From: JAXHUH01 sp034211175
GTDB lineage: Bacteria; Actinomycetota; Acidimicrobiia; Acidimicrobiales; CAIXPF01
Length of the DNA: 24,929 nt
NCBI GenBank assembly: GCA_034211175.1
Contig: JAXHUH010000192.1
Location: 1-24,929, forward strand
Reading direction: 5' to 3'
Position 1 is the first letter of the stretch; every line of letters begins with the position of its first letter. The position numbers and the translations under genes were made by a program. The notes below the pieces were generated by a model. It worked only from the letters and a program-made list of their open reading frames with translations. It was not told the DNA's origin and ran no database searches. Positions 22,342-24,929 of the stretch are shown here, one piece after another.

Positions 22342-22889
22342 ACGACTCCTACGAGCTGGACTGCGAGATCTTCACCGCGGGCGCCGTCGGGCCCCCGGGG
22401 CGGCGGGTGTTCTACCTCCAGGCCTCCGACGGCCGCCGCCTGGTGAGCCTCAAGTGCGAGAAGCAGCACGTCCGCCTGCTCGGCGAGTACCTCGAGCGCA
22501 TCCTCGCCGACCTGCCCGAACGCCACCTCGGCGACCTGCCGACCGAGCTCGAGCTCGCCGAGCCCGTCATGGCCGCGTGGATCATCGGCTCGCTCGGCGT
22601 CGCCTACGACGAGGACCACGACCGCCTGGTCGTGCTCGCCGAGGAGCTGACGGACGAGCCGGAGGACGACGCCGGGGACACGGACCTCCCGACCGGCGAC
22701 CCGCTGGAGCCGTCCAGCGGGGCCACCGCGCGGTTCCACGTGACCCGCGAGCAGGTCGTCGCGTTCGTCAACCGCTCCCGCCAGCTCATGGAGGGCGGGC
22801 GCCCGCCGTGCGTGCTGTGCGGCCGCCCCATGGATCCCGAGACCGGATCGTGCGTCGGCTGTCCACGCACGAACGGCCACAGCGGCTGA
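22338..22889 (+). CDS. DUF3090 family protein with C-terminal zinc ribbon
   Basis: A 183-residue protein of the DUF3090 (TIGR03847) family, whose function is unknown. The core runs from LDCEIFTAGAVGPPGRRVFYLQA through SLKCEKQHVRLLGEYLERIL to PVMAAWIIGSLGVAYDEDHDRLVVLAEEL, followed by an acidic linker and FHVTREQVVAFVNRSRQLMEGG. The end has Cys158/161 and Cys172/175 (PPCVLCGRP, SCVGC), a treble-clef/zinc-ribbon arrangement. The start is GTG 22338, overlapping the phosphatase stop by 4 bp; it is the first plausible start in frame before the conserved core. As the middle gene of a fixed trio it probably acts with its neighbours, perhaps as a metal-bound adaptor. That role is inference. Confidence 0.9.
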   Translation: MNDSYELDCEIFTAGAVGPPGRRVFYLQASDGRRLVSLKCEKQHVRLLGEYLERILADLPERHLGDLPTELELAEPVMAAWIIGSLGVAYDEDHDRLVVLAEELTDEPEDDAGDTDLPTGDPLEPSSGATARFHVTREQVVAFVNRSRQLMEGGRPPCVLCGRPMDPETGSCVGCPRTNGHSG

Positions 22890-22897
22890 GGCCGGCC

Positions 22898-23656
22898 ATG
22901 GCGGAACCTGCGGGAGAGCGGACGGGGCCCGGGCGCGACGAGCTCGATGCCGACGAGCTGCTCGAGGTCCTGCGCGACGCGGAGCTCGAGATCTGCGGGC
23001 GGATGCCGTGGAGCTCGAACGGCACGTTCCTCGTCGAGCTCGACCACCCCGTTCCCGACGGCGCCGAGCCGTTGCGGGGGGTGTACAAGCCCGGTCGGGG
23101 CGAGCGCCCGCTGTGGGACTTCCCCGACGGCCTGTACCGCCGCGAGGTGGCGGCGTTCGAGCTGGCCCACGCCCTCGGCTGGGGCGTCGTCCCCCCGACC
23201 GTGCTGCGGGACGGGCCGCTCGGTGAGGGCTCGGTCCAGCTGTTCATCGACGCCGACTTCGAGCACCACTACTTCACGGTGCGGGAGGATCCCGAGGTCC
23301 GCCGCGACCTGGAGACGATCTGCGTGCTCGACCTCGTCGCCAACAACACCGACCGCAAGAGCGGCCACTGCCTGCTCGGCCGCGACGGGCGGATCTACGC
23401 CATCGACAACGGGCTCAGCTTCCACGTCGACCCCAAGCTGCGCACCGTGATCTGGGACTTCGGGGGCGAGGACATCCCCGACGACCTGGTCGAACCGGTC
23501 GCGGAGCTGGCCGACGGTGAGCTGCCCGAGTCGCTCACCCGGCTGCTCCACGTCGACGAGTGCATCGCGCTCATGGAGCGGGCCGAGGCGATCGCCAGGG
23601 TCGGGCGGTTCCCGGTCGACCACACCGGCCGCCGCCACCCCTGGCCGCTCGTCTGA
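22898..23656 (+). CDS. SCO1664-family kinase-like protein
   Basis: A 252-residue protein of the SCO1664 (TIGR03843) family, distantly related to phosphatidylinositol-3/4-kinase-like folds. Likely nucleotide-binding features are GVYKPGRGERPLWDFPDGLYRRE with Lys64, the loop VLDLVANNTDRKSGH (Asn149, Asn150, Asp152) that resembles a catalytic loop, and IYAIDNGLSFH with Asp170 as a metal-binding DNG. The protein is cytoplasmic. The ATG at 22898 lies 8 bp after the DUF3090 stop. Together with the histidine phosphatase and DUF3090 protein it forms a conserved actinobacterial operon. A kinase-like and a phosphatase-like protein in one operon suggest opposing steps on one phosphate, but the substrate is not known. 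The hairpin at 23664-23711 closes the operon. Confidence 0.88.
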   Translation: MAEPAGERTGPGRDELDADELLEVLRDAELEICGRMPWSSNGTFLVELDHPVPDGAEPLRGVYKPGRGERPLWDFPDGLYRREVAAFELAHALGWGVVPPTVLRDGPLGEGSVQLFIDADFEHHYFTVREDPEVRRDLETICVLDLVANNTDRKSGHCLLGRDGRIYAIDNGLSFHVDPKLRTVIWDFGGEDIPDDLVEPVAELADGELPESLTRLLHVDECIALMERAEAIARVGRFPVDHTGRRHPWPLV

Positions 23657-23663
23657 CGCCGCG

Positions 23664-23711
23664 GCCACGCCCGGCCACCGCAACCGAGCCGGGTTGCGGG
23701 GTCGGCGTGGC
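23664..23711 (+). terminator. strong hairpin closing the phosphatase/DUF3090/SCO1664 operon
   Basis: GCCACGCC (23664-23671) pairs with GGCGTGGC (23704-23711), and CCGCAACC (23678-23685) pairs with GGTTGCGG (23692-23699). Both are perfect, with a 6-nt apical loop and an internal loop between the helices. It begins 8 bp after the stop. No T-run is present. Confidence 0.7.
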
Positions 23712-23756
23712 TCCGCCGCCCGAACCGCCCGACCGTCACACCACCGGCGCCGCCGA

Positions 23757-23762
23757 TACCGT
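23757..23762 (+). promoter_or_regulatory. -10 candidate for the 329-residue protein
   Basis: TACCGT, 64 nt before the ATG at 23827. Transcription would begin near 23769 and give a leader that includes GAGGAC at 23813-23818. The rest of the 170-bp gap shows nothing beyond the terminator hairpin. Confidence 0.3.
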
Positions 23763-23826
23763 CCGAGCACGCCGCAGTCAGCCCGCCGCGATCAGCCCGC
23801 CGCCATGAGCTTCGAGGACACCGCCG

Positions 23827-24816
23827 ATGCCCGATCCCGAGACCAACCGACTCGTCGAGCTCGCCGACGTCGACGAGCTGCTCCGCCACGTCGACCGCCT
23901 GTGCTCCCGCCGGGACTGGGACGAGCTCGAGCGGGTGCGTGTGCTGTGCCGGGCCGCGGTCGAGCGGGGACGGCAGCTCTGGCCGGTCGCGTCGCACGCC
24001 GAGTACCGCCTGGCCCTCGAGGGTGACGCCCGCGCCGCGGCCCGGGTGCTCGTCGAGGGCACCGGACGGTTCGCCCTCGGGCCGCTGACCGAGGTGGCCG
24101 CGTCGACCCACTCGTGGGCCGAGCTCGCGCCCCACCTCGAGCCGGGGCCGATCCGCTCGCTCGTCGCCTACGAGCGGGTCGTGCGCGGCGAGGACCTCAG
24201 CAGCGACCGCAGCATCGACACGTCGATCTTCGAGCTGCCGCTCGACCTCGACGACTGGGAGCCCGAGTACCCGGTCGCGACCTACCGGGCCGACAAGGCG
24301 GACTTCCCGGCCCCGGCGTTCGAGCTGTCCGACTGGATCGAGCTCGGCGGCGAACCGATCCTCGAGGCCGACCCGGTCACCACCGAGGCGCTGGTCGAGC
24401 TGGTCACCCCGTGGACGAGCGAGTCCAACGGGCGGGCCGACGCGGTGGCCGCCCGCGGCGACATCACCCAGGCGCTGTCCGCCCTGCGCCTCGTGCGCGC
24501 CCGGATCGCCGCCGTCTCCCCTGCCGACGCGATGGCCGTGATGGCGTGGGCGGGCGCCAGCGGCGGTGCCCACGGCCGGCGCCGGGGCGCGGCGGCCGGC
24601 CGGTTCTCCGCGTGGTGGGTGCTGGCCTCGGTCGCCGATCTCGTCGACGACTGGCCCGCCGACCGCGACGACATGGCCGTGGCCGCCGAGGACCTCCAGT
24701 GGTTCGTGTGGGACGGCGGTGAGGCACACACGGGCTGGCAGCTCAACCTGGCGATCACCGACCCGCAGAACGACGTGTCGTGGGCCGTGATGGCGAGCGA
24801 CGCGGCCGCCGACTGA
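23827..24816 (+). CDS. hypothetical protein, 329 residues
   Basis: I do not recognise this protein. It is acidic and soluble, without signal peptide or membrane helices. The N-terminal third is helical (LVELADVDELLRHVDRLCSRRDWDELERVRVLCRAAVERG, then SHAEYRLALEGDARAAARVL), which suggests a helical-repeat or adaptor-like fold. The middle has a notable DLDDWEPEYPVATYRADKADFPAP segment and ELSDWIELGG. Further on, GAHGRRRGAAAGRFSAWWVLASVADL and LQWFVWDGGEAHTGWQLNLAITDPQNDVSWAVMASDAAAD form the C-terminus. The ending WQLNLAITDPQNDVSWAV looks like a beta-strand module with a conserved feel. The ATG at 23827 has GAGGAC 8 nt upstream. The gene is separated from the SCO1664 operon by a terminator but has the same orientation. 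Confidence 0.75.
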   Translation: MPDPETNRLVELADVDELLRHVDRLCSRRDWDELERVRVLCRAAVERGRQLWPVASHAEYRLALEGDARAAARVLVEGTGRFALGPLTEVAASTHSWAELAPHLEPGPIRSLVAYERVVRGEDLSSDRSIDTSIFELPLDLDDWEPEYPVATYRADKADFPAPAFELSDWIELGGEPILEADPVTTEALVELVTPWTSESNGRADAVAARGDITQALSALRLVRARIAAVSPADAMAVMAWAGASGGAHGRRRGAAAGRFSAWWVLASVADLVDDWPADRDDMAVAAEDLQWFVWDGGEAHTGWQLNLAITDPQNDVSWAVMASDAAAD

Positions 24817-24835
24817 CAGTGAGAATGGGGAGTGC

Positions 24836-24927
24836 CTGGCCTGCGGTCGCTGGGTCTGACTCTGCGACTGACTGTCGACGCTGTCTGGCTTCAACCGGAT
24901 CTGTCGACCCGCGCGACCGCAGGCCGG
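24836..24927. repeat. large inverted repeat at the window end
   Basis: GGCCTGCGGTCGC (24838-24850) pairs perfectly with GCGACCGCAGGCC (24913-24925). CT and GG extend it outward, and GGGTC (24852-24856) pairs with GACCC (24906-24910) inward. The ~49-bp interior holds a direct repeat CTGTCGAC (24872-24879 and 24901-24908) and TCTGG-CTTCAA-CCGGA, a small hairpin at 24884-24899. It begins 20 bp after the stop of the preceding gene. It could be a terminator, a small structured RNA or a mobile repeat of MITE type. Confidence 0.7.
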
Positions 24928-24929
24928 TC

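Noticed and set aside
24884..24899. TCTGG-CTTCAA-CCGGA resembled the anticodon arm (TCA) of a selenocysteine tRNA, attractive given the selenoprotein.
   Set aside because: The loop has 6 instead of 7 bases, no acceptor, D or T arm can be built around it, and it is explained by the larger inverted repeat.

Overview
The window is about 25 kb of very GC-rich DNA with a strong G/C third-position bias. The gene content is typical of an actinobacterium: F420-type proteins, an LCP-family cell-wall protein, the MSMEG_4193 / DUF3090 / SCO1664 gene trio, a family-5 uracil-DNA glycosylase and several acyl-CoA enzymes. TANNNT -10 boxes repeatedly lie 6-10 nt before start codons, as in leaderless actinobacterial genes. 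A member of class Acidimicrobiia is my best guess, but that is inference only. I saw no rRNA, complete tRNA, CRISPR array, insertion sequence or phage gene.

Layout. 1-3430 (+): the 3' part of an O-antigen-ligase-like membrane protein, an ECF sigma factor overlapping it by 4 bp, and a one-pass membrane protein with Asp-box (BNR-type) repeats; a long GC hairpin closes the unit. 3539-5199 (+): a palindromic operator candidate and an orphan double-PAS sensor kinase. 5267-7619 (-): a small conserved protein preceded by a DosR/DevR-like box, then a NarL-type response regulator and its overlapping HisKA_3 kinase. 7760-11400 (+): a CoA-transferase/acetyl-CoA hydrolase family protein overlapping an acyl-CoA dehydrogenase. 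11436-14886 (-): an LCP protein, a TIGR03668-type F420 PPOX protein and a second acyl-CoA dehydrogenase whose 3' end is tandemly repeated. 15011-15469 (+): a small flavin-fold (PPOX-like) protein. 15505-17722 (-): an FrhB-like F420/Fe-S oxidoreductase, a four-unit array of double hairpins, and two paralogous small cysteine-containing secreted or anchored proteins. 17897-19063 (+): a thiolase.

19199-20365 (-) is the most notable locus. Two open frames that look like separate short genes are one 388-residue GrdB/PrdB-like gene with an in-frame UGA at 19907-19909. The UGA falls at the first position of a redox motif (U-P-L-C), and a hairpin that fits the bacterial SECIS rules follows it. I read it as a selenoprotein, which implies that the organism has the Sec machinery elsewhere.

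20444-21585 (-): a family-5 uracil-DNA glycosylase and a translationally coupled unknown protein. 21652-23656 (+): the histidine-phosphatase / DUF3090 / SCO1664 operon, diverging from the glycosylase across 66 bp and closed by a strong hairpin. 23827-24816 (+): an unrecognised 329-residue protein. The last 90 bases form a large inverted repeat cut close by the window edge.

Functionally, the acyl-CoA dehydrogenases, thiolase and CoA-transferase point to fatty-acid or related acyl-CoA metabolism. The PPOX and FrhB-like proteins point to F420-linked redox chemistry, and the sigma factor and two sensor kinases to envelope or environmental signalling.
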